Of a stretch of DNA of 64,000 nucleotides, positions 54,901 through 62,022 are shown in pieces. The notes under the pieces were generated by a model. That model searched no databases, was not told the DNA's origin, and saw only the letters and a list, made by a program, of their open reading frames with translations. Numbering within the stretch: position 1 is the first letter of the stretch; every line of letters starts with the position of its first letter. The translations under genes and the position numbers were made by a program. Origin of the DNA: Apteryx mantelli (Eukaryota; Chordata; Aves; Apterygiformes; Apterygidae). The stretch lies in NCBI RefSeq assembly GCF_036417845.1, contig NC_089979.1:123661415-123725414 (forward strand), in the 5' to 3' direction.

Positions 54901-57900
54901 CTCCTACCATGAAGTTTCAAATATTTATTTCTGCAATTTCCTGGAAAGCAGCAGTAAAGTCCAGCATAGTTGGTTTCACAGCTTCTCCACTGCTGAACAC
55001 CTTACTGGCCTTCTATAAAAGTTTACTTAGCTTCAAAACAGCACCCTCAAAGTAGCTGAGCATGGAAAAGCTGTTCAAATCCCTACACATTCAGGGCTTA
55101 TGGTCTAGAAAGCACCAAATAGCCAAAGACTGGCCTGTGCTGAGAGTTTCTTGGCATGTATCATACTCCAATAGATGTGATTAAAAAAGGTGCCTAGTCT
55201 CTCTCATTATAAAGGGTGTTAGGGAGGGGAAAGTACCTGCTAGGCTATTCTTTGAGAATGTAAATATCCCTAAACTTGCCTTTTAGGCACACACAGGCTC
55301 TGCTAACTCAGATTTGGAGACTATGCTATGATTTGTGAAGAGGTCCAAGAATATCTTTCTTACTAGAATAACACAGCAGAAAGGAGTTTGAGGTATCAGG
55401 CTACTTGATATACTTGAGTACGGGTATTTTCATCATTCAAATGTAATATGACTCTATCTTATATTTAAAAAAACCTCACACAAACTATTATAATCCAACT
55501 GTGCACTATCAGTAAGAACATAATCTTTTTAAGTTTTCCAGACTGAAATACTATTTCTCATCATTAAAAAGCTTGTTTATGAATGTAACATAGTAAGTTT
55601 TTAATATGAGTATCATGATACTTGCCAACATTTCAAGATCAATCCAAAGTGATTATATTCAAACTGAATTGGAACCAAACGTTTTTCCAAGGTCTGGAAG
55701 TTGTCAAATAGTATAAACAAAAGGAAGTGGTTGGGAGAAGAATGCTAAAATGGGTGGGAAATGTTTTCTAAACAGATCCACATTCATGTACTCACCTTCA
55801 ACAAGATTATGTGATGGACTGAGGGCTCCACAAAGACAGCAGTTTGGAGATGATAGTGGCTGCCATCACTCCAGAATAATACATTCATTATGCAGTCTGC
55901 TGTCAGTTTGCCCAACAAGAAGAGTCACTAGCAGTTAGGCAATGGTCAGATGAATTACCTGGGTGGGCCACATCAGACCACAGCCTGTGGACTGAGCATT
56001 CTTAATCAAAACTATCAACTATTTATAAGTATAATATCAATCTCCTTATACAAAATACTTTCCCCATTATAAACCCCAGTTTAAGGTAACTCTCATTCAC
56101 TGCCACTTACCTCTTCTTTATTCATTTCTGTTGTTTCAGGCTCTTAATATGGCTTTTTTTTTTTTAATATGTATACACACATCTCCACCTTAACACACAC
56201 ACCGATTTCACCCTCTAAAATCAGTTACTCTCTACATTCCTCCCTAATGTTCATACCCTTCCTCAAAAATAAGAAACTAAACTGCAGTATGTAACCTGAT
56301 AGTGGACAAGCTCAGGGAACTAAAATGTTACAGTATTCTGACAATTTACCTCACTGAATCAACTCACCATGAGTGCGTAGAGAAGCACAAAAAAAAAGCA
56401 GGACTGCACAGCTGGTGACAGAGAACTCCTACTCCAAAACGCAATCATTAGATCAGCTAACTACGATATGAAACTACAACCTTACTCTTTCCCAATGAAA
56501 TCAATTCATTTACACAATCTCCAGTACTTAATCATTTCCATACCCTTCTTCTTGAGTTCACTTGAGTCATACTTGGTATTTTACTGAAGTTTATGAAAGT
56601 TTTCATTAATAAAAAAAGGTCCCAACAGCTAAAGAATCCACCCAGCAAATGTGACTTGAGCCAAGCAAAACCTGTCTCGCTGGCAGTGCTCAAGATAAAA
56701 TCTTTATTTACCTTAACAGATGAACCTGTCTATCTCCAAAACGCAAGCAAACACACTGGCCTTATGTTTACTTCGGCCAGTTCATCCCTATTCACTAGAA
56801 TCCACTAATTGCAGGTGACGGTAGCAGTGGAAAGCGGGTTGCTATCACATCTATAAACCATTCCTCCCATTAGCACAGTTACACTACCTCAGTGAGGCAT
56901 GATAAACAGTGGTCATCCTGATGACAGTTAAAAAGCAGGTGGTTTGAACAGATCAATAATATCAGTTTGGAAGAGGCAAGGATCTTTCTTAATCAAGAGC
57001 TCTGTCCTTACGATGCATATGAGACTGCTGTCATGCTATTCAGTACCAGGAGCTGGTAGTAAAGGGGAAAACCACATTCCTGCTAGTAGTAAGTGGTCCA
57101 GTGTAGCCGACAAGATCACACTGGTGTTGCCTATCACACAAGCAAAATGGGACAGAGGGCCCCATGCTCAGACACACCAGTTTCCGCATTCCAGCTTAAG
57201 GCAACTGATTTTTCAAATCTGGTGTTTGGTAAGCTGTTAAAATTCTCTCAAAAAGGCAAAAGTTTGATCTAATGTTGCCGGATATGACTAATGATCAGAT
57301 ACATGTCTCATACATGGGACTTAAGGGTAAAAACTGTGGGACTAGAATGAATGTTACTACTTCAATTGTACTCGCTGAAGGCACTATTGATGTAGCTCAG
57401 GTTAACTTTTTACTTAACATCAGTACCAGGGTGCGACAGGGTGCAACTGTCTTGTTATGTGTATATGTATGATAACAGTGGCCAAATTAAATTGCATACC
57501 AGCATGCTGGAGCTGTACACTAGACGCAAACAGTTACATAAGAAGTACACCAGTCCCTATTCAAGGATTCAACAGTTTTGATTGCCTTGGTTCAGCAGTC
57601 ACACTGGCATTTAAGGCAATGTTTGAAAGAAGGAATGACCTATCTTGACAACAGAGTTAAATGTTCATGGAAAGCTTTCACTGCGTACTCGCATGCATTT
57701 AGCACAGAAATTATGGTGCCTTTGGTCCATCCAACTGCCAAACCAGCCAATAGTTTAACCAAATATCAGACATGAAACCAGCCCATCTCAATGCAGCGTC
57801 ACCATCCAAGTTTCAAGTTCTTGGCCTGACAATGAAGTTAGATGCTAAAGGCTTGTTAATAGCCGAGCATGGCTTGCAGTCAATACTGACTGACTGTACG

Positions 57901-60900
57901 TATCAACTCACCTGACCCGAGAGTTGCCAAAAGTCATACACATTTTTCAAAGTCTTTGGGCCAGCTCAAGTACAGTGAGTAACAAAGACACAGGCAATAA
58001 ATCTAGATAAAGTGGCAATACTATATGAAAGAGGCATTAAGTGTAGAAGAAAACAGTAACAGTAGTAACAGCAAACAGGATACAAGCTTGTAAGGCAGTA
58101 TGGTGACAACAAAATACCCTTTTTTTTTTCGCCTCACGCAGGCATTGTAATAGAGCTAGAGTGGCTTTTGCTCTCCACTGTCCTGGACTATTGCACTACA
58201 TTCTGGTCATTTCTGACAGAAATGCCAAGTAGAATAAGGGTTGGAGATTAGCTGTCCAACTCTGACCCCCCTCCCAATCAAAACTAAACCCAACCATCAA
58301 CAGAACACAATGTGAAAGGGATATTAAAAAAAAAAAAAAAAGGTGGTATTTGATTCAAAGAACATACAAAAAACCCAAAGCAAACCTCCCTCTCTCTCCA
58401 CTGCATATCTCCTTTGTTTCTTACATGCAAATCAGAAAACTGGATTCTTAAGTAAAGGAAAAAGCTGTCTACACCCTAGAAGGCAACAATATTTTTCCCT
58501 TCAGAAGAATATCAGATTTGCCTAATGCTCCCCATTTTCTCAATATACCACAGCTCCCTCTCTTGATTACAGATGAATAATAGAGAAAAGGTGGCATATC
58601 AACAGATGTACCTTAAGGCAATTCAAGAAGCCCTACACAAGTTTGACTGAAAAAGCCAAAGAAATGGAGAAAACTATGGAACTGTTCTACCATCAAAGAT
58701 TATGGCCACTATCCTGAAAAAAATGTCCTGTCTACCTGCATAAGCTGTTAAGGAGGTGGGTTTTTTTTTTTTCTTTCTTTTTTTTTTTTTTAAACCTATA
58801 GCACTGCTTCTAATCTCTCTTCATAAGCTCTTTTCTCACATTAGATCCAGACTTGTAAGATCCTTATAACTATGAAATATTCCTATCTAACTACTGAACA
58901 GTATTTAGGAGCAACAATTTTTTTACTCATTTCACCAAGATTACTTCTGCAATAGAAAATGCAAGGTTTTTTTCCCATATTTCCTTAGTTTCTACCATTT
59001 TAGGTTCTCTTTCTGACCAATTAACTTAAGTGCAATTGCCTTCACCATTTCTAGCATGCAGCAACATGACACTGGCATGAATCTTGACATCTCAACTGCT
59101 TCCCACAGACGTGCAGTTAAAACCAGAGAGTTTTGTCAACTTCATCTACTCTCTACTTCTCAAAGTTACATCTAGCAGCATAGGCAGCATTAACTTCTCT
59201 TTGCAGACTCAAGAAGATGACTCTGCATTAACTTACATATTACTCAAAACCAGAAGATTACAACCATAATTAAGGCTATGAACTGAACTCTCATAGAACC
59301 CTTTTTAATGTCCTTCAAGACTTAGTAACAAACGTAGCACAACTGAACATTGTGAAATTTCCATTTATCTGAGAAGGATGAGCCTCGATTATAAAAATCA
59401 GTTAAAGTTGTATGAAAACATAGGCTGTATGCTTAAGAAAAAAGTTTTCTCTATGATAAAAGGGAAAATATTTTGCTTAAATCTAGATCAGAATAGCCTC
59501 AGAAACTACCATACAGATATAATCCCTAGTTCATATGCACATTACAGATGCATTTAACTGTGCTTCCCATTGTTAACTTTATCAATTGGAAGTTTGCATT
59601 CCTCCCATTTATTTGTGTTTGCAGAAAAACACTTGAGTTATGGGCAATTACTTGAAGTTTTGAAGATAGCTTTGCTTTTCCATCACAAAGTGTGTATTAC
59701 TTCATACAGTGTTTAAAAACAAAGCAATCCCTTGTTCTCTATCCGCTATTCTGTGCCATGATTTGTGAATGGATTACATGGAAGAAGAAAAAAAAAAAGA
59801 GAAAGTTGTATTTTGGAAACTGACTATCAACATAGAGTGCACACTTCACAGAAGTACAATTAGAATCGTAATTTTAGATTTAATGTAAATTTAACAGAGA
59901 ATACTGTGAATTTTGGAACAAAGCACAACCTACATGTGATTAACAATAAGGCCTGAGACATAAAATTTTAGGTTAAAAACACAGAACTATTTACTCTAAA
60001 GTCATCTTCCACTTACCCTAAAGTTCTTAAAGAAAAAAAAAAGCCCATTCCTAGGATTAAGTAGCTAGTAATATAATACATCGTTGTCGCATTTTTGGGT
60101 TAAAAAGATTGCCCCACGAGCCCTGTCATCTTTCTCTTAGCCAAAAGCTTTGCTGCAAGGAATTACCGCAGCATTTCCTAATCTTTTGCATGAAATGGTT
60201 CCAGTCCCGTCCAACAGGGAACGAACCGACAGCTTCCACAGGAGTGAAAGTAATGTTTAGGGGACGGGGCGGGGGGGGGGGAAAATCAAGACGCGTGGGA
60301 AACGGCAGGAGTCCTTGGGCTCGTAAACACAGCTTTGAAGCACCTGGCGGTATATCAACGTGACCCGTTTCACTGTAGCCCCTCAAGGCACTTTTAGGAA
60401 GATCGCTTCCTGCAGCGCATTCCTGCCCGGCCAGGAAGGGCTCCAGCGAGACCGCCGGGAGGAGCGGTGCCGCGCATCGGGAGCCCGCCGCCGCGACGGC
60501 AAGGCTTCGCGCCCGAGCGCCACAGCCACGCGGGGCACAACCGGGCCTCCGCCGCGCTCCCCCACCGGCCCGCGCGGCCGCAGCTTTCCGCCGCTTCCCG
60601 CCTCGCGGCCCTTCCCGCGCCGCCGCGGCCCCGCTCCCCAGCGCCCCGCCGCGGCGCCTCCCGCCCGCCCGCCCGCCCGCCCGCGCCGCTCGGCCCGCAA
60701 CTTCGCGAAGTGGCGGAGCCGGGGGCCGCCGCCGCCGGCCCCGCGGGAAGCCGCCCGCCGCCGCGCCGCCCGCCCGGTCCCGTCCGTCCCGTCCCGTGGC
60801 GCCCGGGCTCACCAGGGGTCGAACTCGTGGATGATGCTCTCGAAGCGGATGACGGCGAAGAGCCGGGAGCTGAAGCCGGCCAGCCAGGCCAGGAAGAGGA

Positions 60901-61096
60901 TGGTGAAGGAGAGCAGCGACTGCCAGCCCGCCGGCTGCGACAGGCCCCCCGACAGGCCGCCTCCGCCCGCCGGGGGGCCGCCGGCAGCCGCCGCCGCCGC
61001 GCCGCCGCCGCCGCCGGCCCCGGCGCGGCTGTTGAGCAGCGCTACGGAGTTGGCGGCGGGCTTGTGCTTGTTGTCGGGGGCCGAGTGCTCCGCCAT
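9869..61096 (-). CDS. STT3B: STT3B, complete gene: oligosaccharyltransferase catalytic subunit B (16 coding exons)
   Basis: STT3B transfers the Glc3Man9GlcNAc2 oligosaccharide from dolichyl diphosphate to Asn-X-Ser/Thr in the ER. It can act after translation on sites missed by STT3A. Sixteen exons join in frame to 816 residues; human STT3B, from memory, has 826, and the difference lies in the N-terminal low-complexity region. Visible motifs are FDPW at 92-95 (metal-binding Asp93), SFDNEG at 209-214 (DNE), SVSE at 392-395 on external loop 5, Arg449 in MVRLM, WWDYG at 594-598 for acceptor Ser/Thr recognition, and DINKFLWM at 661-668 (DxxKxxxM). Sequons at Asn606, 613 and 617 match the glycosylated luminal sites of the family. 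An acidic SSDEDD at 488-493 and a basic C-tail are also present. Many hydrophobic segments fit the roughly 13-helix fold. All splice sites are GT/AG and no frame break was seen. Confidence 0.98.
9950..11974 (-). other. STT3B: STT3B intron 15
   Basis: An intron of 2.0 kb with donor GTGGGT and acceptor TTTTTAG. It is AT-rich with a short G-run near 10281-10288. No repeat family, RNA gene or exon was recognised. Confidence 0.85.
11975..12187 (-). CDS. STT3B: STT3B exon 15
   Basis: Residues 720-790 (71 codons, phase 0 to 0), from [20 protein letters not shown] to [15 protein letters not shown]. This is the C-terminal part of the luminal domain, including the [12 protein letters not shown] strand. 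The acceptor is TTTTACAG and the donor GTGGGT, a less common but valid form. Gln-Leu replaces Ala-Pro before DNRET relative to the remembered human protein. Confidence 0.96.
12188..13222 (-). other. STT3B: STT3B intron 14
   Basis: An intron of 1.0 kb with donor GTTAGT and acceptor TTTTACAG. It is AT-rich, and nothing further was recognised. Confidence 0.85.
13223..13336 (-). CDS. STT3B: STT3B exon 14
   Basis: Residues 682-719 (38 codons, phase 0 to 0): [20 protein letters not shown] followed by [18 protein letters not shown]. This luminal-domain segment is nearly invariant in vertebrates. Acceptor TTTTCAAAG, donor GTTAGT. Confidence 0.96.
13337..14392 (-). other. STT3B: STT3B intron 13
   Basis: An intron of 1.1 kb with donor GTGAGT and acceptor TTTTCAAAG. 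It contains a T13-like run near 14027-14039. No element or exon was recognised. Confidence 0.85.
14393..14566 (-). CDS. STT3B: STT3B exon 13 (DxxK motif)
   Basis: Residues 624-681 (58 codons, phase 0 to 0), [20 protein letters not shown] to EGEHPKDIR. It carries the DK-type motif D661-I-N-K664-F-L-W-M668, which lines the acceptor-sequon pocket together with WWDYG. Acceptor ATGATACAG, donor CGG/GTGAGT. Most of the 174 bp is open in one frame on the - strand, but the true exon is shorter than that frame. Confidence 0.97.
14567..16947 (-). other. STT3B: STT3B intron 12
   Basis: An intron of 2.4 kb, AT-rich, with donor GTAAGG and acceptor ATGATACAG. Several open frames of 60-70 codons on both strands have no recognisable protein similarity. 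No repeat family was identified. Confidence 0.85.
16948..17119 (-). CDS. STT3B: STT3B exon 12 (WWDYG catalytic motif)
   Basis: Codons 566-623, starting with the last base of the Gly566 codon: [20 protein letters not shown], then [20 protein letters not shown], then the luminal sequons NRT, NNT and NNS. WWDYG at 594-598 is the universal STT3/PglB/AglB signature that contacts the acceptor Ser/Thr. The clustered sequons are characteristic of STT3 paralogues. Acceptor TTTTTCAG, donor GTAAGG. Confidence 0.97.
17120..17610 (-). other. STT3B: STT3B intron 11
   Basis: A short intron of 491 bp with donor GTAAGT and acceptor TTTTTCAG. It is AT-rich with a T-run near 17442-17452, and nothing else was recognised. 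Confidence 0.85.
17611..17798 (-). CDS. STT3B: STT3B exon 11
   Basis: Residues 504-565 plus two bases of codon 566: [20 protein letters not shown], then the last transmembrane helix ([20 protein letters not shown]), then the start of the luminal domain ([20 protein letters not shown]). Acceptor TTGTTTAG, donor GG/GTAAGT. The KTEEGLGPN linker is specific to the STT3B paralogue. Confidence 0.97.
17799..18519 (-). other. STT3B: STT3B intron 10
   Basis: An intron of 721 bp with donor GTGAGG and acceptor TTGTTTAG. T-runs on the + strand at about 18449-18473 lie close to the exon 10 donor, so the pre-mRNA has an A-rich tract there. No other element was recognised. Confidence 0.85.
18520..18731 (-). 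CDS. STT3B: STT3B exon 10
   Basis: Codons 433-503, entering in the middle of Val433. Two membrane helices ([20 protein letters not shown] and [20 protein letters not shown]) are followed by a charged loop, [20 protein letters not shown]. Arg449 in MVRLM is the conserved helix-9 arginine of the family. Ser488 and Ser489 in the acidic run correspond to residues reported as phosphorylated in human STT3B (from memory). Acceptor TCTCTGCAG, donor AAG/GTGAGG. Confidence 0.97.
18732..20469 (-). other. STT3B: STT3B intron 9
   Basis: An intron of 1.7 kb with donor GTAAGA and acceptor TCTCTGCAG. It contains one MITE-like end at 19187-19202 and a locally GC-richer stretch from about 19920 to 20240 that was not identified. 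No exon was recognised in it. Confidence 0.8.
19187..19202 (+). repeat. Solitary MITE-like terminal sequence
   Basis: GGGCTTGTCTACATTA matches the inverted end of the element at 21145-21388 in the neighbouring intron (AGGGCTTGTCTACATTA on its - strand). No matching partner end was found within intron 9, so this is a fragment or one end of a decayed copy. Confidence 0.5.
20470..20624 (-). CDS. STT3B: STT3B exon 9 (SVSE loop)
   Basis: Codons 381-432 plus one base. The peptide reads [20 protein letters not shown], then [20 protein letters not shown], then [15 protein letters not shown] at 392-395 belongs to flexible external loop 5. Its Glu395 is the glutamate that coordinates metal and contacts substrate in the STT3 family. 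Acceptor TTTAAAAAAG, with an A-rich end and the pyrimidine tract further upstream; donor GTAAGA. Confidence 0.97.
20625..22295 (-). other. STT3B: STT3B intron 8
   Basis: An intron of 1.7 kb with donor GTAAGT and acceptor TTTAAAAAAG. It holds the MITE-like element at 21145-21388 and an A-run at about 20775-20789. Overlapping open frames at 22051-22312 have no recognisable family, and their right end runs into exon 8 antisense. Confidence 0.8.
21145..21388. mobile_element. MITE-like element with degenerate inverted ends
   Basis: The left end CAGGCCTTGTCTACACTT and the right end, read on the other strand as GAGGGCTTGTCTACATTA, are imperfect inverted repeats about 240 bp apart. There is no coding capacity between them. 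Ends of the form CAGGGCTTGTCTACACT are familiar to me from hAT-like MITEs common in turtle and crocodilian genomes. That link is from memory and would make this an old archosaur or reptile remnant. No intact 8 bp target duplication was seen, consistent with age. Confidence 0.6.
22296..22344 (-). CDS. STT3B: STT3B exon 8 (49 nt)
   Basis: Codons 365-380 plus two bases of Gly381: [16 protein letters not shown]. This is the smallest exon of the gene, lying between introns of 3.8 and 1.7 kb. Its length is not a multiple of three, so skipping it would break the frame. Acceptor TCTTTCAG, donor GG/GTAAGT. It codes for the start of the luminal external loop 5. Confidence 0.95.
22345..26138 (-). other. 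STT3B: STT3B intron 7
   Basis: An intron of 3.8 kb with donor GTAAAT and acceptor TCTTTCAG. It contains the CR1 copy at about 23270-24488 in the opposite orientation, and A-runs at 22607-22629. The remainder is AT-rich without recognised features. Confidence 0.85.
23270..24488 (+). mobile_element. CR1 LINE 3' fragment with octamer tail
   Basis: The left part encodes a broken reverse-transcriptase segment: [18 protein letters not shown], then [15 protein letters not shown], which matches the CR1 pattern SQHGF-x-KSCLTNL and VIYLDFxKAFD. Its catalytic neighbourhood is interrupted by stops and frameshifts. The right part resembles the CR1 3' UTR, including [15 protein letters not shown] residues and the AACAAAGxCxxxGCTGACA style region. 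The element ends in TTCTATGA CTCTATGA, two copies of the CR1 terminal octamer. It is antisense to STT3B. The left boundary is approximate. Confidence 0.9.
26139..26285 (-). CDS. STT3B: STT3B exon 7
   Basis: Codons 316-364 plus one base: [20 protein letters not shown], then [20 protein letters not shown], then LSVIYLTYT. It contains two membrane helices joined by the charged cytosolic loop RDRLTKQEF. Acceptor CTTTCTTTAG, donor CAG/GTAAAT. Confidence 0.97.
26286..27847 (-). other. STT3B: STT3B intron 6
   Basis: An intron of 1.6 kb, AT-rich, with donor GTAAGA and acceptor CTTTCTTTAG. No repeats, RNA genes or exons were recognised. Confidence 0.85.
27848..27946 (-). CDS. STT3B: STT3B exon 6
   Basis: From the last two bases of Ala283 to the first base of Gly316: [20 protein letters not shown] then [12 protein letters not shown]. 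This is a membrane helix followed by the conserved luminal loop [13 protein letters not shown], which lies near the lipid-linked oligosaccharide site in the family. Acceptor CCTCTTTCTAG, donor CAG/GTAAGA. Confidence 0.97.
27947..32540 (-). other. STT3B: STT3B intron 5
   Basis: An intron of 4.6 kb with donor GTAAGT and acceptor CCTCTTTCTAG. It is AT-rich with a T-run at about 28451-28465, a short C-run near 30291-30300 and scattered A/T homopolymers. No mobile-element family, conserved RNA or exon was recognised. Confidence 0.8.
32541..32640 (-). CDS. STT3B: STT3B exon 5
   Basis: Codons 250-282 plus one base of Ala283: [20 protein letters not shown] then [13 protein letters not shown]. The SAWGGYVF segment and the following hydrophobic helix are conserved in STT3 proteins. 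Acceptor TTTCTCATAG, donor GTAAGT. Confidence 0.97.
32641..36297 (-). other. STT3B: STT3B intron 4
   Basis: An intron of 3.7 kb with donor GTAAGC and acceptor TTTCTCATAG. It is mostly AT-rich. The stretch 32940-33260 is visibly richer in G and C, is open on both strands and was not identified. A-runs occur near 34267-34287. Confidence 0.8.
36298..36363 (-). CDS. STT3B: STT3B exon 4 (66 nt, phase 0 to 0)
   Basis: Residues 228-249, [20 protein letters not shown] then YM. Acceptor TTTTTAAAG, donor ATG/GTAAGC. The exon encodes exactly 22 residues forming most of one transmembrane helix with a triple-cysteine core. It begins and ends at codon boundaries, so skipping would keep the frame. Confidence 0.96.
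36364..38102 (-). other. STT3B: STT3B intron 3
   Basis: An intron of 1.7 kb, AT-rich, with donor GTAAGT and acceptor TTTTTAAAG. No features were recognised in it. Confidence 0.85.
38103..38390 (-). CDS. STT3B: STT3B exon 3 (DNE motif)
   Basis: Residues 132-227 (96 codons, phase 0 to 0). The peptide starts [20 protein letters not shown] and continues through [40 protein letters not shown] and [20 protein letters not shown] to YYLWV. SFDNEG at 209-214 is the second acidic motif of the active site (Asp211 and Glu213), with several transmembrane helices around it. Acceptor CTCCTTTCAG, donor TGG/GTAAGT. Met149, Val166 and Ala172 differ from the remembered human residues. Confidence 0.98.
38391..40124 (-). 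other. STT3B: STT3B intron 2
   Basis: An intron of 1.7 kb, AT-rich, with donor GTAAGT and acceptor CTCCTTTCAG. A TTTTA pentanucleotide tract lies at about 38747-38771. Nothing else was recognised. Confidence 0.85.
40125..40233 (-). CDS. STT3B: STT3B exon 2
   Basis: From the last base of Trp95 to Thr131: [20 protein letters not shown] then [16 protein letters not shown]. This is external loop 1, continuing FDPW from exon 1 into FNYR, and is one of the most conserved stretches of STT3 proteins. Acceptor TTTTTAG, donor ACT/GTAAGT. Confidence 0.97.
52562..52898 (+). mobile_element. CR1 LINE 3'-end fragment
   Basis: The sequence follows the CR1 3' consensus closely. It has a GTGCATAAATATCTGATGG start, then GATGGAGCCAGACTCTTCTC, GGTTGCCCAGAGAGACTGTG, and finally TTGGACCAGATGATCTCCAG and CCTTCCAACCCC. 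It ends at a degenerate octamer (CTCCGTGATAAT), so it is a 5'-truncated insertion of about 340 bp containing only the end of ORF2 and the 3' UTR. It is antisense to STT3B. It looks younger than the other two copies because it matches the remembered consensus better. Confidence 0.92.
54040..54081. repeat. Purine-rich A/GA tract
   Basis: About 42 bases of only A and G on the + strand, grading from GAAAAG into AGAGAG and AAAGAAAGAGAG. It is a simple repeat with no coding meaning. Confidence 0.9.
60813..61096 (-). CDS. STT3B: STT3B exon 1 (start codon, N-terminus)
   Basis: Residues 1-94 plus two bases of Trp95. [18 protein letters not shown] is followed by a Gly/Ala-rich low-complexity stretch, then [20 protein letters not shown], the first transmembrane helix ([18 protein letters not shown]) and ESIIHEFDP. 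Asp93 is the first catalytic aspartate. The ATG sits in AACATGG with a purine at -3, and the N-terminal MAE-SAP-x-KHK pattern matches the family, which fixes the start. The GCC/CGG-type repeats (60975-61025) encode the Ala/Gly run. Donor TG/GTGAGC. Confidence 0.97.
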
Positions 61097-61602
61097 GTTG
61101 TACCCGGGGCTCCCTCGCAGCCTCTCCGCCTGGCGCGTGCGGGGAGGAGGCGGAGAGGGGGTGGGGGGGGAAGGGCCGGGGGAGGGAGGCTCGGCAGGCA
61201 GGGGAGGGGCAGAGCCCGCCCGCTCACTGCCTCCCCGCCGCCGCCTCCTCGCCGGGCCGGGACCTGCCTCCCGCCGCCGCCGTCACCATGCCAGTGCGGC
61301 GCGGGGGCGGGGGGGCCGGAGGGCCCGCGGCGCGGGGGCGGGGCCGGTGACGAGCGGGGCGGGGCTAGGCTCGAGGCGGGACTGCCCGCGGCCGCGCGCG
61401 CGGGCAGGCGGAGAGGGGGCTGAAGGCGCGCGGCGCCGGCGGGGCGCGGCGAGGGGCGAGGCGGGAGTGGGGGGGAGGGGAGGGGGCGCGCGGAGCGGGA
61501 CCTCCCGAGCGAGCGGTTTGACATTGCCGCCCTCCCGCGTGGGAGGAGCTACGCGGCGAGGGGCGGGGCTGCGGGGGGGAGGCACAGGCGGCGGGGGAGG
61601 GA

Positions 61603-61809
61603 CCAATCCCCGCCGTAGCCGTTCCAACAGGAACTCCGTGACGGCCTGTCACAGAGCGACAGGTACTTAAAAGGGGCGGGGCGAGGCCAGGCAGCCAATC
61701 GGAGCGGCGGGAAGGAGGGCGTGGCAGCGAGCGAGGAGGGGCGTGCGCTCATCGCCTGCCATTGGAAGGGGTGAGGAAAGGGAGGGCGGTGACTGGTGGC
61801 GGCTCCAAT
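61603..61809. promoter_or_regulatory. Cluster of CCAAT boxes
   Basis: CCAAT occurs on the + strand at 61603-61607, 61695-61699 (AGCCAATCGG, close to the NF-Y optimum) and 61805-61809. It occurs on the - strand at 61761-61765 (seen as ATTGG). Four boxes in about 200 bp, between 500 and 710 bases upstream of the STT3B ATG, suggest NF-Y-driven transcription. The predominant + orientation leaves open a divergent transcript. Confidence 0.6.
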
Positions 61810-61838
61810 CAGCGCGAGGCCGCGGGCGTGGCGTGCGA

Positions 61839-61846
61839 TCACGTGA
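61839..61846. promoter_or_regulatory. Palindromic E-box TCACGTGA
   Basis: A perfect TCACGTGA palindrome lies in the CpG island about 745 bases upstream of the ATG. It matches the USF/TFE-type E-box core with favourable flanks. Binding is inferred only from sequence. Confidence 0.55.
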
Positions 61847-62000
61847 GGGCGCGGACGCCGTCAGTAGTGGCGAGCCCCTTTGGCGGTTCCCGGCGCAGCA
61901 CCAGGGCGCTGCGGTGCGTGCGGGCTGGTGGGGGCGGTACCGCTCCCGCTCCCGGCGTGCTCTGCGCGAGGCTCGCCCCCCTACCAGCTCCGTGGCGTGA

Positions 62001-62022
62001 GGCATGCTGGGAGTCGTAGTCC
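62001..62022 (-). promoter_or_regulatory. ZNF143/Staf-like site
   Basis: On the - strand the sequence contains ACTACGACTCCCAGCATGC. It differs at two positions from the well-known promoter element ACTACAATTCCCAGCATGC, which is bound by ZNF143. It lies about 905 bases upstream of the STT3B ATG at the outer edge of the CpG island. Such sites are usually close to a transcription start and are common at bidirectional promoters. Confidence 0.65.

Larger units (their letters stand above)
40234..60812 (-). other. STT3B: STT3B intron 1 (20.6 kb)
   Basis: The large first intron, with donor GTGAGC and acceptor TTTTTAG. It contains a CR1 3' end at about 52562-52898, a purine-rich tract at 54040-54081, poly(A)/poly(T) runs near 45375, 53670, 58326 and 58760, and an AC/AT dinucleotide tract at about 45085-45120. 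Nearly contiguous short + strand frames at 56944-57775 match no family I recognise. The rest is AT-rich without identifiable genes or RNAs. The first 400 bp inside the donor belong to the CpG island. Confidence 0.8.

Noticed and set aside
60126..60812. - strand open frame of 228 codons just inside intron 1
   Set aside because: It lies directly after the exon 1 donor and is low-complexity in its GC-rich part. The STT3B exon 1 to exon 2 junction is unambiguous, so this is intronic.
61042..61524. - strand frame of 160 codons overlapping the STT3B start
   Set aside because: Out of frame with STT3B and Pro/Arg/Ala-rich. The conserved MAE-SAP-KHK start at 61096 is clearly the protein start.
60360..61670. 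Long + strand open frame of 436 codons across the CpG island
   Set aside because: It is antisense to STT3B exon 1 and made almost only of Arg, Ala, Gly and Pro. Stop codons are rare by chance in such GC-rich DNA. No protein family signature or splice logic.
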